A model generated the notes under the pieces. That model did no database searches. It worked only from the letters and a program-made list of their open reading frames with translations, and was not told where the DNA came from. Made by a program: the position numbers and the translations under genes. Shown piece by piece: positions 42,685 through 52,500 of a stretch of 62,604 nt of DNA; position 1 is the first letter of the stretch; every line of letters begins with the position of its first letter. Source of the DNA: an uncultured Muribaculaceae bacterium (GTDB lineage Bacteria; Bacteroidota; Bacteroidia; Bacteroidales; Muribaculaceae); contig CAMWRV010000007.1 of assembly GCA_947176745.1 (NCBI GenBank), positions 1 through 62,604 of the forward strand. Reading direction: 5' to 3'.

Positions 42685-42735
42685 CAAAGATATAACATAT
42701 TTGTAATATAAACAATTTTTTTATGACATATTTGT
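42685..42735 (-). promoter_or_regulatory. hicAB promoter with direct-repeat operator
   Basis: Minus strand TTG at 42715-42713, 20 bp, TATCTTTG at 42692-42685. The 10-bp direct repeat ACATATTTGT at 42695-42704 and 42726-42735 (31 bp apart) brackets the -33 element. The stretch 42736-42993 shows no gene. Confidence 0.65.
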
Positions 42736-42993
42736 TATTTTTAAGAAATTTAATTTCCTGTTCGGAATTGTATTGTAAAATACTGTAAAAACCGGAAATT
42801 AGGTCTGGAAAACAGCCTCCGGAACGACTGGAAATTTCCAGTTGTAAAGGAATTAAAGAATATGAAGTCTGATTTTCAGGCAATTAACATCCGTTGTATT
42901 TTTTCGAGGCTGTAATATCACACAGACCAGCCCCCCATCGCCTGATCATCCCGGCTTTCCGACCCCTCCGGAACATTGCGGAATATGCATGGC

Positions 42994-43025
42994 GAGGCCC
43001 GGCAGATACGGTACTGCCGGGCCTC
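42994..43025. terminator. Strong hairpin at the end of the lysis genes
   Basis: GAGGCCCGGCAG and CTGCCGGGCCTC form a 12-bp stem 24 bp after the 43049 stop. It lacks a T run, so it may be a terminator needing a factor or an mRNA 3' stabiliser. Confidence 0.5.
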
Positions 43026-43048
43026 GGATTCTATTGATATCTACCGTG

Positions 43049-43528
43049 TCAGGGGATTTGTCTGCGGCGTCTTACGGCGCGGATGATCCACCTGACGCCG
43101 GCAATTGCGGCGACCAATGCCAAAGCTGCACAGGCCGCATCGGCCATGCGCTGCCGCAGAGTGGGGCGGGAGGTGATTCTGACCGTCTCGGTGCGTGTCC
43201 GGCATATCGTCCGCCACTTCACGCGCTCGAGCGTATCGACACGCAGACGGTCGCGGTATTCTCTATGCCATCTGTCGGTCGTCACCGTATCCCCACGGAT
43301 CACAGTCACTACAGAATCAGTGATATGCACCGAATCGATCCGCCACCGGACACGCAGCAGCGAGTCAGCCCCCTCGATGCGCTCGATGGAATTCATGCTG
43401 ACACTCTCGCGGCATGTCCTGCATGAGCAGAGAGCAGCCAGCAGACCGAGAGCCAGCATCGCGCCTAAAGAGAGCACCAGCAGCCTGACCGCCGCATCGA
43501 CATAAATATTGTAATTCCTGCGTCTCAT
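43049..43528 (-). CDS. Membrane lysis-accessory protein (spanin-like candidate)
   Basis: A 159-aa protein with two membrane segments: residues ~14-34 (LLVLSLGAMLALGLLAAL, ending in CSC) and ~128-145. Between them is a beta/charged region (DSVHITDSVVTVIRGDTVTTDRWHREYRDRLRV). It begins 8 bp after the amidase stop. Position beside the endolysin and the topology suggest an accessory to cell-envelope disruption. Not a clear match to known spanins. Confidence 0.65.
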   Translation of the reverse strand: MRRRNYNIYVDAAVRLLVLSLGAMLALGLLAALCSCRTCRESVSMNSIERIEGADSLLRVRWRIDSVHITDSVVTVIRGDTVTTDRWHREYRDRLRVDTLERVKWRTICRTRTETVRITSRPTLRQRMADAACAALALVAAIAGVRWIIRAVRRRRQIP

Positions 43529-43536
43529 AAATACGG

Positions 43537-43992
43537 TTATATATTCCGGTATTCAGTCTTGGCGTCGAAACTCGGACAGGCTTTCGGCGCGTAATCCCTG
43601 TGCCCCACGATCTGCGCGCCCGGATATCTGGTCCGCATAGTCCTTACCAGAGAGAGCAACGTGCGTTTCTGAGCCTCTGTGCGCGTGTCGCATGGCTTGT
43701 TGTTGTTGTCAACCCCGCCCACATAGCAAATGCTTACGGCGCGGTTGTTCATGTCGCTCTGCGTGCAATGCTGTCCCCGGTGATCATCCGGCCTGATCCG
43801 CTCATATGAACCGTCGATATGCACAAGCAGGTGATATCCCGCATATGTCTTCTTTCCGGTTTTCGGATCGGTGTAAGGCTCGAAGTTCCGCGCCTTGTGC
43901 CAGGCGTCAAGTTCCTTGACGCTTACCTCCCTGCGCGGCGGCGTGGCCGTGCAGTGGATCATGATTGTGTCGATAGATTTCTTTCTTAACAT
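43537..43992 (-). CDS. N-acetylmuramoyl-L-alanine amidase, endolysin
   Basis: A 151-aa Amidase_2-type enzyme of the T7 lysozyme family. It has the zinc ligand His in MIHCTATPP, the catalytic region KTYAGYHLLVHIDGSYE, and the C-terminal zinc ligands in GHRDYAPKACPSFD (His and Cys). It cuts the bond between muramic acid and the peptide stem to release progeny phage. There is no signal peptide, so it needs a holin; one is encoded at 48229-48507. Confidence 0.93.
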   Translation of the reverse strand: MLRKKSIDTIMIHCTATPPRREVSVKELDAWHKARNFEPYTDPKTGKKTYAGYHLLVHIDGSYERIRPDDHRGQHCTQSDMNNRAVSICYVGGVDNNNKPCDTRTEAQKRTLLSLVRTMRTRYPGAQIVGHRDYAPKACPSFDAKTEYRNI

Positions 43993-44018
43993 GATCTATG
44001 AACTTTTTAGTACGAAAA

Positions 44019-44050
44019 TTTGTATTATACGAAAATATGTATTAACTTTG
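44019..44050 (+). promoter_or_regulatory. Promoter of cassette 2
   Basis: TTTG at 44019-44022, 20 bp, TAACTTTG at 44043-44050, pointing against the surrounding leftward genes. Confidence 0.8.
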
Positions 44051-44095
44051 TAGTGAGTTCTTACTCAGTCAATGTTTAATTCATATCCTATTGAA

Positions 44096-44230
44096 ATGGA
44101 AAAATTAACACCTAAAGAAGAAGAACTCATAGCGGCGATCAGGAATTACAGAAGGGGGTTCCCGGACAGTTACCCGAATCTTCTGTATTACGCCCAGCAA
44201 CTTTTTGATGAGCTGACCGATCTGCCGTAG
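44096..44230 (+). CDS. Small cassette protein (cassette 2, type B), 44 aa
   Basis: Encodes MEKLTPKEEELIAAIRNYRR... ending LFDELTDLP. The 'ELI.A.RNYRR' pattern is shared with cassettes 5 and 6. An in-frame ATG at 44072 would add eight residues. It lies between a TTTG-N20-TAACTTTG promoter and a DUF5053-like gene. A hairpin around CACCCC/GGGGTTG follows at about 44250-44270. Function unknown. Confidence 0.6.
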   Translation: MEKLTPKEEELIAAIRNYRRGFPDSYPNLLYYAQQLFDELTDLP

Positions 44231-44316
44231 AGTTTAGAAGCGACCTCCGCACCCCTTGCGGGGGTTGCTTTGAAACTCGAAATATTTGGGAATAAACCAT
44301 TTTAAACCGATTTGAT

Positions 44317-44562
44317 ATGAACACTAAAGAGATTGCGGTGTCGGATGCCAAATCCCGCCTGTCCGACATTCTGGTGGCGGTTTCATGGAGAGAGATCGCG
44401 CGCACCTATTTCGGGAAATCAAGTTCATGGCTTTATCATAAGCTTGACGGAATCAAGGGCGACGGTTCGGACGGTGGCTTCACTGAATCCGAGGCCAGAC
44501 AACTGAAAGACTCTCTCAATGATCTCGCCCGCCGCATAAGTGTTGCCGCTTCTAAACTCTAA
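44317..44562 (+). CDS. DUF5053-like short phage protein (cassette 2, short type)
   Basis: An 81-aa protein (MNTKEIAVSDAKSRLSDILV) with the core ISW-like 'VSWREIARTYFGKSSSWLYHKLDGIKGDG' and a 'FTESEARQLKDSLNDLARRISVAA' helical end. This is the short subfamily shared with cassettes 5 and 6. It is inserted in the plus orientation between the amidase and tail-fibre genes, both leftward, as an independent unit. Confidence 0.75.
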   Translation: MNTKEIAVSDAKSRLSDILVAVSWREIARTYFGKSSSWLYHKLDGIKGDGSDGGFTESEARQLKDSLNDLARRISVAASKL

Positions 44563-44612
44563 ATACATCTCTCCGCCCCCGACTGTCCACCGGGGGCTTT
44601 TTTCTTCCCGGA

Positions 44613-44828
44613 TCAGCCACAGGATTCACTCTCGGCCTCGCGGCGGCGGATCTCTGCTGCGGCCTCGGCCTCGGAGACCTCGGTGTAATTGTCGGGCGAG
44701 TCGCCTGCTCCCAGATACACACGATCCGTGAAATAGGCCGAGTCCAAGGATTCCGATTTTCTGTGGAGCTTATGCCCCGGAGTGGCCTCCAGCACACGGA
44801 CGGCCACGTTTTTTGTCTTGCATTCCAT
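44613..44828 (-). CDS. Small phage protein after the tail fibre
   Basis: A 71-aa protein (MECKTKNVAVRVLEATPGHKL) with an acidic, Glu/Ala/Arg-rich C-terminus (VSEAEAAAEIRRREAESESCG). It starts 22 bp after the stop of the LRR tail-fibre gene, so it could be a fibre chaperone or a small virion protein. There is no recognisable motif. Confidence 0.65.
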   Translation of the reverse strand: MECKTKNVAVRVLEATPGHKLHRKSESLDSAYFTDRVYLGAGDSPDNYTEVSEAEAAAEIRRREAESESCG

Positions 44829-44849
44829 ATGAATTGATGATTACATGAT

Positions 44850-46976
44850 TTAACTCAGACTGTAGTTTCTCGCCGTGACCGAGGCGATCTCCTCCTCGGA
44901 AAGCAGCGCGATCATCGCCGCGCCGATCTTGATGGCGAGTGTGTCGCCTTCCGTGTTGTCGCCCAGACGCCGGAGAGTCTCGTGAAGCGATTCCTCGTCC
45001 CAGACCAGAGGGTTTGAACCGCCCCAGTTGGTATCAATCGAAGTTACCGCACCTTCCGTTACAGACAGCCTCAGTATCGTGGTCCGCACAGACAGATAGA
45101 CCCAGATACTCTGTATCGCCGCGCCAAACCTCAGTTCCACCACATGACCGTCCGCGCCGTAACAGGAAGCGGCAAAACTCCGGCACACCGGCAGATCGAC
45201 CACAAGATGAGGACTGGCTGCTCCGTAGACAATCATCATATTCTTCCGGTCTCCGCCGCCGATAAAGTCAAGAGCCGGGAAACTGACTCTCGAAAGTTTC
45301 GTGCATGTGCCGATAATATTCATCTGAACTGTTCCGATCGTGACGGTCTTCAGCGACGGAAATTCAATCTCTTCAAGCTCCGGGCATGAGTTTATCTTTG
45401 TTGTAGTGTTCTTTGTCGTAATGCTTTCGAGTGCCGGCAATCCGATCCGTACAAGCGAGTTGGCGCCGCTGACCAACGAACCTTCGGTAATGCTCCGCAA
45501 CGCTGGAAAATCGATTTCTTCAAGCGCGTGACATATATTGACCGATGTTCCGCCCGTGATCTCCTCCAGAACCGGCAGTGACAGTTCCGTCAGAGCGGCG
45601 CAATTGTGTGCGATATGACCGCCGGAAACTCTCCGTAACGACGGCAGTTCAAGTCGGCGCAATGCCGACATAGTCGTTACAAGACTTCCCCCGGAGATCT
45701 CATCGAGAGAGGGCGTGTTCACTTCCGTTATCCCGGAACAAGTATATACAATTCCTGTTGAGCCTGTAACTCTCTTCAGCGAAGGGAAAGAAATTGTCTT
45801 CATTGTGTTACAGTTATAAATCAACATTGTTCCGCACTCCTCCAGGTCAGGAAGCATCAACGACTGCAATACGATTTGGACATTCGCAAATTGCCGCTTT
45901 ATCAAAGTGGTCCCGGCGAGCGAGATCTCGGCGGTCGCGCCAAACGCGTAGCCCGACGCGGCCTCCAGTGTATACTTCTCGTCGGTGTAGCTTCGCACCG
46001 TCGGCACTGTCACCGCCGACAGCTCGAACTGCGGACGTCCGTTCAGAGCGACGATCTCGATGCAGGGCGTCGGCGCGGTCACCATGTAGTCGGCGTTGCG
46101 GAAGTAGTAGATGATCCACCTGTCGCCCCCTCCGGAGAACTCATGCACTCCCCCCGCCTCGGTGAAGAATCCGTCGGAACAGAGATAGGCGTCGGCGCCC
46201 ATCAGCGTCACGGAGTTGAGCGCGTGACGCACGCCGTAGCAGAAGGGCGTGGCGGCACGCACACTGTTGCGAAGCAGGTTGAGCAGGTCGGTGTGCTCCA
46301 GTCTGCCGCCGCCGCTCTGGTCGATCACTCCCGGCTCTCCGGGCACGGCAAGCCGCAGCCCGAGCACCTTGTCGGCCATGGCCGCCATAGGCTCTGAGCG
46401 GTCGGTCGGCTCGCCCTGCCGTGTCAGCGCGTCGGCGATCCGCGCCTTGCCGTCGTCGAGATCCGACAGCATGCGCCCCAGCATCTCCGAGGTCTCGACC
46501 ACCTGCGGAAAGCGGTTGACGTAGCCGATATACTCCGCGAGCGTGCCGGCGTATCCGGCGCGGACGGCCAGATCATAGGCCGTCAGATAGACCACCGGAA
46601 GCGTCAGATCGAGCGTGATGTCACGCGGGCAGTCGCCCGCTCCGTTCACAAGCTCCACGCCCAGCGGCGCGGGACTGACGTCGCGCCGTATGCCGTCGGG
46701 ATAGATGCCGTCGGGCAGATCGAGCGTCAGGCGGCATTGAAGCGTGCCGACACCCATGCGGTGATCCTTGAACACCACATGTATCCGCCCGCCGTCGTTG
46801 AAGCAGTTCCGGCACTCACCGCCGATGCAGGAGGCGCGGTATATCCCGACGCCGGAGGCAGTGAAGAACTCCGCCCTCCAGTCGCACTCCGGCCAGCCTA
46901 TTTCATTTCCCTCGCAGTCGGAGAGACGCAGAATCGCGTCGAAGTCCGACATGCTGTTTATTTTACGTATTTCCAT
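44850..46976 (-). CDS. Tail fibre / receptor-binding protein with leucine-rich repeats
   Basis: A 708-aa protein (MEIRKINSMSDFDAILRLSDCEG). The first ~150 residues are the beta-rich N-terminal module found in Bacteroides phage fibres. A coiled-coil trimer region follows (MLGRMLSDLDDGKARIADAL). About residues 365-600 hold BspA-like leucine-rich repeats of 23-26 residues (for example LRRLELPSLRRVSGGHIAHNCAALTELSLPVLEEITGG). The last ~100 residues are a distinct tip. LRR fibres probably bind surface glycans or proteins. The unit spacing would allow repeat number to change. An ATG at 46988 adds four residues. Confidence 0.88.
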   Translation of the reverse strand: MEIRKINSMSDFDAILRLSDCEGNEIGWPECDWRAEFFTASGVGIYRASCIGGECRNCFNDGGRIHVVFKDHRMGVGTLQCRLTLDLPDGIYPDGIRRDVSPAPLGVELVNGAGDCPRDITLDLTLPVVYLTAYDLAVRAGYAGTLAEYIGYVNRFPQVVETSEMLGRMLSDLDDGKARIADALTRQGEPTDRSEPMAAMADKVLGLRLAVPGEPGVIDQSGGGRLEHTDLLNLLRNSVRAATPFCYGVRHALNSVTLMGADAYLCSDGFFTEAGGVHEFSGGGDRWIIYYFRNADYMVTAPTPCIEIVALNGRPQFELSAVTVPTVRSYTDEKYTLEAASGYAFGATAEISLAGTTLIKRQFANVQIVLQSLMLPDLEECGTMLIYNCNTMKTISFPSLKRVTGSTGIVYTCSGITEVNTPSLDEISGGSLVTTMSALRRLELPSLRRVSGGHIAHNCAALTELSLPVLEEITGGTSVNICHALEEIDFPALRSITEGSLVSGANSLVRIGLPALESITTKNTTTKINSCPELEEIEFPSLKTVTIGTVQMNIIGTCTKLSRVSFPALDFIGGGDRKNMMIVYGAASPHLVVDLPVCRSFAASCYGADGHVVELRFGAAIQSIWVYLSVRTTILRLSVTEGAVTSIDTNWGGSNPLVWDEESLHETLRRLGDNTEGDTLAIKIGAAMIALLSEEEIASVTARNYSLS

Positions 46977-46993
46977 GATCGATGCCAATTGTC

Positions 46994-48232
46994 TTATGCT
47001 GAGAGGAATGTTATTTTCTTTCCTTCGGCGAGCTCATACAGATCGCCCCATCCGTCATTCTTGCCGACAGTTCCGTCAGGCTCGAGAAGATGACGCGTGA
47101 GCTTCGTGTAGATTCCGGAATGCACCTTGACGGTGATCGGCCCGGTGTTTCGCGCCCCCTCGATCAGCATGCGGATCGTATCGGCCGACAGCATCGGCGC
47201 GCCCGACAGGTCGATCGAGCCTTTCAGATATTCCAGCCGGATCTTCTCAAGAGCCGGACAGTCGCCGATGATGCGGCGTCCGATATCGCCGGTGAGCCTC
47301 TGCAGGTTGATGATGCCCGTCACCTCGCGGAGCTGCGGACAGTCGCCGATCATCGACATATCGGCGTCGCGCTCCATGACGGCGGGATCGATCATGAAGA
47401 ATGAATTCGACACGCTCAGATCCATGCCCCGGTAAGTATTGAGGTTCAGCACCTCGATCGTCGAATTGGCGCAGAGGTTCGGGCAGTCGAACGCCGGATC
47501 TTCCTTGTTGGTCAGGCAGCCCATCACCAGAGGAGGCAGGTTCGTCCGGATCTGACGGTATTCATAGAAATGCCCGCACAACCGCGATCCGATCGCCCCG
47601 GCTGCATACACGGCCACAGCCTCTTCATAGGTCAGCCAGAGGCCGTTGAGACAGTAGGGCGACGGCGTGCCGTCATCCTCGCAGTGCGAGGCCGAGATAT
47701 ATCCCATGTTCCCGACGGCAGCGCGGAAAAGATCGTCAAACAGAGCGTCACGGAGAGCGACAGCGGTGTCGATCTTCCGGTCGAGAGTCTGACAACTGCT
47801 GTCAACATAGTCGCGGACCTCATCGTCTCCGGCGCGGCGGTCTGCAGTCTCGATGCGGAGGTCATCGCGGTTCTCGTTGATGATCTCCCATGCGTCATCG
47901 AATTTTCCGGCGGTCTCAGTCTTGAATTCGTTGAGCCACTCGATCGCGTGCCGCGCGTCAACAGCCGCAGTATAGAAATTGTTATACTGGCCGCCGGTCA
48001 GTATTCCGGCGCGGTTTGGCATCGCTCTCGGCAGCGACAGTCCGATCGACTGGCCGTCTGCTCCGGTGAGAGTCAGCGTGAAGACTGATTCTCCGGCGTC
48101 GCATGATATCGATGCCGGGACGCGTCCGAAGATTCCCTGAAGGAGAGCCCCGAGCATGTCGGGGGAAATGGCGTCGGGAGTGACAACCTTCCGGAACGCC
48201 GCGATGGCCTGGCTTATCTGTTCGGTGGTCAT
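46994..48232 (-). CDS. Tail protein with LRR-like C-terminus
   Basis: A 412-aa protein (MTTEQISQAIAAFRKVVTPDAISPDML). It has a helical N-terminal region, a short collagen-free linker, a central 'NFYTAAVDARHAIEWLNEF' helical segment and an LRR-like region ('MIGDCPQLREVTGIINLQRLTGD...IIGDCPALEKIRLEYLKGSIDLSGAPML'). The stop lies 17 bp before the fibre gene and the start overlaps the holin stop by four bases. It is likely a fibre or baseplate attachment protein. Confidence 0.8.
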   Translation of the reverse strand: MTTEQISQAIAAFRKVVTPDAISPDMLGALLQGIFGRVPASISCDAGESVFTLTLTGADGQSIGLSLPRAMPNRAGILTGGQYNNFYTAAVDARHAIEWLNEFKTETAGKFDDAWEIINENRDDLRIETADRRAGDDEVRDYVDSSCQTLDRKIDTAVALRDALFDDLFRAAVGNMGYISASHCEDDGTPSPYCLNGLWLTYEEAVAVYAAGAIGSRLCGHFYEYRQIRTNLPPLVMGCLTNKEDPAFDCPNLCANSTIEVLNLNTYRGMDLSVSNSFFMIDPAVMERDADMSMIGDCPQLREVTGIINLQRLTGDIGRRIIGDCPALEKIRLEYLKGSIDLSGAPMLSADTIRMLIEGARNTGPITVKVHSGIYTKLTRHLLEPDGTVGKNDGWGDLYELAEGKKITFLSA

Positions 48233-48507
48233 GATGCAGTCGAGTTTGAGATCTGTTCTGTAATCGAAGTCTTGAATTTTGTAAGCTCGCTTGAGTAATG
48301 CGCCGATATGCCGAGCAGCGAACCGCAGAACGCCGACGAAATGCCGAAATAAGTCAGCACCGACGCATGCACCTCGCCGCGCGGCGGGATATAAAGTCCC
48401 AGGAATATGGCCACCGTGGCGGCCACCATGCAGCAGACAGCGAGCGAGAACGTGATCAGCTCCTTGATCGAGAGCTTGTCGAATTCCTGTTTAAGATGGC
48501 TTGTCAT
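48229..48507 (-). CDS. Holin-like membrane protein
   Basis: A 92-aa protein (MTSHLKQEFDKLSIKELITFSLAVCCMVAATVAIFLGLYI) with two transmembrane segments, about 19-40 and 49-67, and a short hydrophilic C-terminus. Such proteins are the usual holin of Bacteroides phages. It is placed between tail genes and fibre genes rather than beside the amidase at 43537. Confidence 0.7.
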   Translation of the reverse strand: MTSHLKQEFDKLSIKELITFSLAVCCMVAATVAIFLGLYIPPRGEVHASVLTYFGISSAFCGSLLGISAHYSSELTKFKTSITEQISNSTAS

Positions 48508-48577
48508 GATGATATAAAATTGCAGGTTAGTGATACGGAGGCGAAGATAACGCCTCCGGAGCGACCGGAGAAAGACA

Positions 48578-48997
48578 CTAAAAACCGGTAGAACCGAGAA
48601 TCCGGGGGACTGCCGCGCAGAACTCCCTGCCGAGATTGTCGGCGAAGAAGTCGCGGATCCGGCAATATGAAGAGTAGAACTTCTTCGAGAGCCAGGGACG
48701 CCGCTCGCGCACTTTGGCGCGGCCTATGTCGCCCGGATTTCCGCGCGGAGTCTCGCGCCCGGTGCCGCGGTCCTGATAGACTCCGTAGTCCAAGAATTTC
48801 CATTCCAGCATGATCGCGGTCACTTTATCGTTGCGGTCATCATTCACAAGTCTGACCGAACCGTAAAGATGTCCCTTGCCGATCACGCCGAGTTTCACCA
48901 TCTGTTCCTTCCAGATCTCGATCATCGTGCGGTTGAACGCCGTCACATACTCATATCGCTGCTGTTGGGCTGCAGCGGTGTCGTTCACTCTGTCCAT
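48578..48997 (-). CDS. Probable tail completion / minor tail protein
   Basis: A 139-aa basic protein (MDRVNDTAAAQQQRYEYVTAFNRTM) with 'DYGVYQDRGTGRETPRGNPGDIGRAKVRERRPWLSKKFYSSY'. This resembles HK97 gp10-like and related tail-completion proteins. It overlaps the gene upstream by 13 bp and is downstream of the tape measure. Support is moderate. Confidence 0.65.
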   Translation of the reverse strand: MDRVNDTAAAQQQRYEYVTAFNRTMIEIWKEQMVKLGVIGKGHLYGSVRLVNDDRNDKVTAIMLEWKFLDYGVYQDRGTGRETPRGNPGDIGRAKVRERRPWLSKKFYSSYCRIRDFFADNLGREFCAAVPRILGSTGF

Positions 48998-49479
48998 TGC
49001 GATTTGTCGAATCTGAGGTCAAAGGCCGTGGAGTACGATATCTGGAAATACGCGCACGCGCATCCGGATGCGAAATAGCTTTCGATCTCGTGAAACGGGA
49101 TCTCCGGATCAAGATAGATCCCCTGCGTGTGGAGCCTGGTTCTCTCCCTGAGCAGATGGGAGAGGAACTGGCGGAAGATCTCTCTGATCCTCTCGAGAGC
49201 GTCCTCGCGGGCCGGCATGTCGTTTTCCGCATGCCTCAGCGCGAGAAAAAGCGTCTTGACTCGCCGGGAGTTGGGCGAGATGTCGATCGACGCCACGCCG
49301 TCGGAAGACTCGGCGAGGCATACGAAACCGACAGAATCCTGCATTGTCGATATAGCATCCTCGAGGCCCTGGAGTCCGGAGACGAGAGAGAAGCGCATTC
49401 CCGACTGACGGGCAAGAAGGTTTGTTTCGGTAAGTTTCCGGAAGTATCCGGAAGCGTTCCAGTTAAATTGTGCGAACAT
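48985..49479 (-). CDS. Probable tail terminator-like protein
   Basis: A 164-aa protein (MFAQFNWNASGYFRKLTETNLLARQSGMRFSLV). It is mixed alpha/beta and its 'REIFRQFLSHLLRERTRL' helix is followed by 'CAYFQISYSTAFDLRFDKSQW', like neck or terminator proteins that cap the tail. It lies directly downstream of the tape measure gene. Confidence 0.6.
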   Translation of the reverse strand: MFAQFNWNASGYFRKLTETNLLARQSGMRFSLVSGLQGLEDAISTMQDSVGFVCLAESSDGVASIDISPNSRRVKTLFLALRHAENDMPAREDALERIREIFRQFLSHLLRERTRLHTQGIYLDPEIPFHEIESYFASGCACAYFQISYSTAFDLRFDKSQWTE

Positions 49480-49512
49480 GATGATTGATGAATGATTAAT
49501 GATGAATGGGGC

Positions 49513-52500
49513 TTAGCGGAAAGACTTGTTTCTCATGAGCCGGTCATATTCCTCCTCTGCCTGACGGTATCCGTGATCACCGGTCACGGTGTTGACGGTC
49601 ACGAACGGCTGAGACAACCGTTCGTTCAGTCGGTCGAGAGTCGAGGCGAGGGCAGGATCAGGCTGCTGCGGCTGCTGCGCCGGCGACTCGATCACGACAG
49701 GGCGGGAGGCTGCCCGGGCGGCTGCCGCCGGAGCGGATATGGCCGCCGACACGTCGGCATGGCTTATCGACGGCGTGCGGTTGTTGCGTCGCGCGTTCTC
49801 GAGCATGTTGATGATCGGGCGCGTGGCCGGAGAGTTCACCATTTCCTGAGGTGCGACCCACTCGCCGGCATGCACCACGCCGACAGGTTCGTCGCGGCGT
49901 CCCTTGGGCGTGAATCCTCCCTGCATGTAACCCTGCGCCTCCGAGGCCTGCTGCTGTTTGCGCAGAGTCGCGATCTGGATCATGCCGGCGGCAATGGCCA
50001 TGGCCGCTGCGATCGGGGCGAGCACCAGACCGGCGGGACCGCCGACCTGAAGACCTGCGCCATACGCGCTGATGGCGTTCATGGCGGTCTGTGCCACAGC
50101 CGAAATCACCGACATGGCGAACTGTTTGCGGTTCGCGTCGTTCTTGGCCTTGGCAATCTCTTTCTGCTTCTTTTTCTCGGCCTGTTTCTGTTTGTATACG
50201 TTCCCCTCGGCCAGAGCATACTCCCGGTCGTAACGCTTCTCGACACGCGCCACCTGCAGGTCGAGTTCGGCCTGTGAGTATTCTGAATAAGCCGACATGG
50301 CCGCGCTGATCAGCGCGTATGTCGCTTGCGCGGCATTACCAATTTTTGACCACATATTGTCATCTCCATCCTCGGCAAGAGCCTTGAAAGCCTGGTATAT
50401 TTCAATGGCCATCGCCCCGAAACCGTCGGCAGACTGGCGCGCACGCTCCAGGGCCCGCTTCTGATAATAATCCTCGATACGGTCGCGGGCTTTGAGATAT
50501 TCCTCTTCGGTCATGAGCCGGGCGTCGAAATTCGCCTTGATTGTCTCAAGATCCTTCTTCATCGCGCGGCTGTCGGCATTCTCGGCAGATTCTGTCTTGC
50601 GGGCTGATTCCGGCAGCTGGTCTTCAATGGTTTCCTTACGCAAAGCGGCCACGGCCTTCATGTAATCCTTCATCGAGAGCTGTCCGGTCTGTTGCAGAAC
50701 CGTAAGCATCTGAATCTGATAATCGAGCTGCTCCTTCGCCGACTTCTTCTGATATTCGGTAGAATATTTCGCCACGAGTTCGGCATATCTCTTGCCGAGT
50801 CGCAGTTTCTCCTGCTGTTCGGCCTCGGTGATCTGCACCGAAAGATTGTGGTATTCCTCGGAATCGCGGTTGTAAGCCTCGCGCATCTTGCGGAGATACT
50901 TGATCCGGATGTCGAAGAGCCGGATCTGCAGAGCCTCCTCCTTCTGGAAGAGAGCGTTCCCTGGCGTGGAGAAATCGATCTGCGCCTGTACCTCCTCGGC
51001 TTTCTGAGCGAGCTTCGCATCGTCAACGGTCATGGCGGTCTTGCGTTTGAGCCAGTCGGCATTGAGCTGTTCCTTTTTCTTCAGCAGTTCCTGATAATCC
51101 TCATCCTCCTGCAGGTTATGCCGTTCGAATACGGCCATCTGGTCATCGTAGAACTTCTCTTGCAGCCGGTGTTTCTCGGTCAGGAACTCGGTCCAGGACT
51201 TCAGACCCTGCGAATATTCGGCGATATTTCCGGCGTCAGCCGCCTCCCAGTCACCTTTGACAGAATTAAGTTCCTCCTTGAACTCCTTCCGTGCCTTTGC
51301 CGCCGCACGTCTGGCCGCCGCCTCGGCTTTCTTCCGCTCCTTCTCCGACAGGGTCTTCGAAGTGTAGGGATTCGGATCTTCCTCCGGATCTTCCACTTCT
51401 ATCCCTGTGTTCCTGGTGAATTCCGCCTCGAATGTACTGTTGTCTTTGAATCGGGCTATGAGTTTGTTATTGGCATTGCGCTTTATGTTGATCTTCTCCT
51501 GACGGGAGTTCATTTCCGCAGTAGCCTCTCTTACCCTTTCATCAGCGGCGGCAGTCGATTCACGGGCGAATGATGCCGGAGATCCCGACATGGCGATAGC
51601 ACCGGTCATGGTCTCTGCTGCACTGGAAGCGCGGGCGTCCGATGCCCGGTTTCTCGCCCTGATCTTGTCTCTTTCAGCCGAGGCTTCCTTTCTCTCGAGA
51701 GAATACTCGTCGCGTTCATTCTGCAACATCAGGATCTCTTTCTCATTCTCTCGCACAATTTCGGCGGCTGCCTTGGCCTGTGCGTTGCGCAGTATCGAGG
51801 CTGTGAGATCATCGTATGCCTTACGGGCCTTTCCGATCATGATCTGTTCGGTATTGAAGTTGGAGAATGTCTCCGGATAAGTGGCGATAAGTTTTTTAGC
51901 CGCGTCAACGCGTGCCTCTCTGGCACGTGTCTCGTCAGTCGCGGCCTCATACAGGCTTTTGAGTTTTCTGGTCTCTTCGGCACAAAGTTCAGCAGCCCGT
52001 TTTGAGTAATCTTCCGCCTCTTCAGCATATTTCCGCGCCTCCTTGGCTCGCTCGCGCTCCGTTTCGCGGGCTTTGTTTGTCTTGCTGATATAACTGATGA
52101 GTTCTGCAACGGCAAGGGATATGAGAGTGATGACAACGCCCCATACGGAACTGTTGAAGGCCTTGTTGAACATACGCTGTGCGGCTGTTGCCTTTTTTAT
52201 ATTCCCTGTCAGTGTGTAGTAGGCATATGAACATGCCACGGTTATCACGCGTCCGGTGTTGCGGATCACGTTCCACCCGGCCTCCATGGCGGCAGCCGTC
52301 TTCGTGGCTATGGTCACGGCTGAAACTGCCACGCGGTATAATACCAGAGCTGCAACGAGACTGGCCAGAGCCGCTTTGTGTTCGGATATGAAACCGATTG
52401 TGGCATTCATGACCTTAAGCGACACCTCAGCCGAGGAGTTGGCGAGACGGACTGCGGGGAGCAGCTTTTCTCCCAGCTCGACACGGAGTTCGGCTATACG

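Noticed and set aside
42641..42883. 80-codon leftward frame upstream of hicA
   Set aside because: It overlaps the hicAB promoter and operator and the hicA start.
44850..48232. Diversity-generating retroelement target in the tail fibre
   Set aside because: There is no reverse transcriptase, Avd gene or template repeat anywhere in the window.
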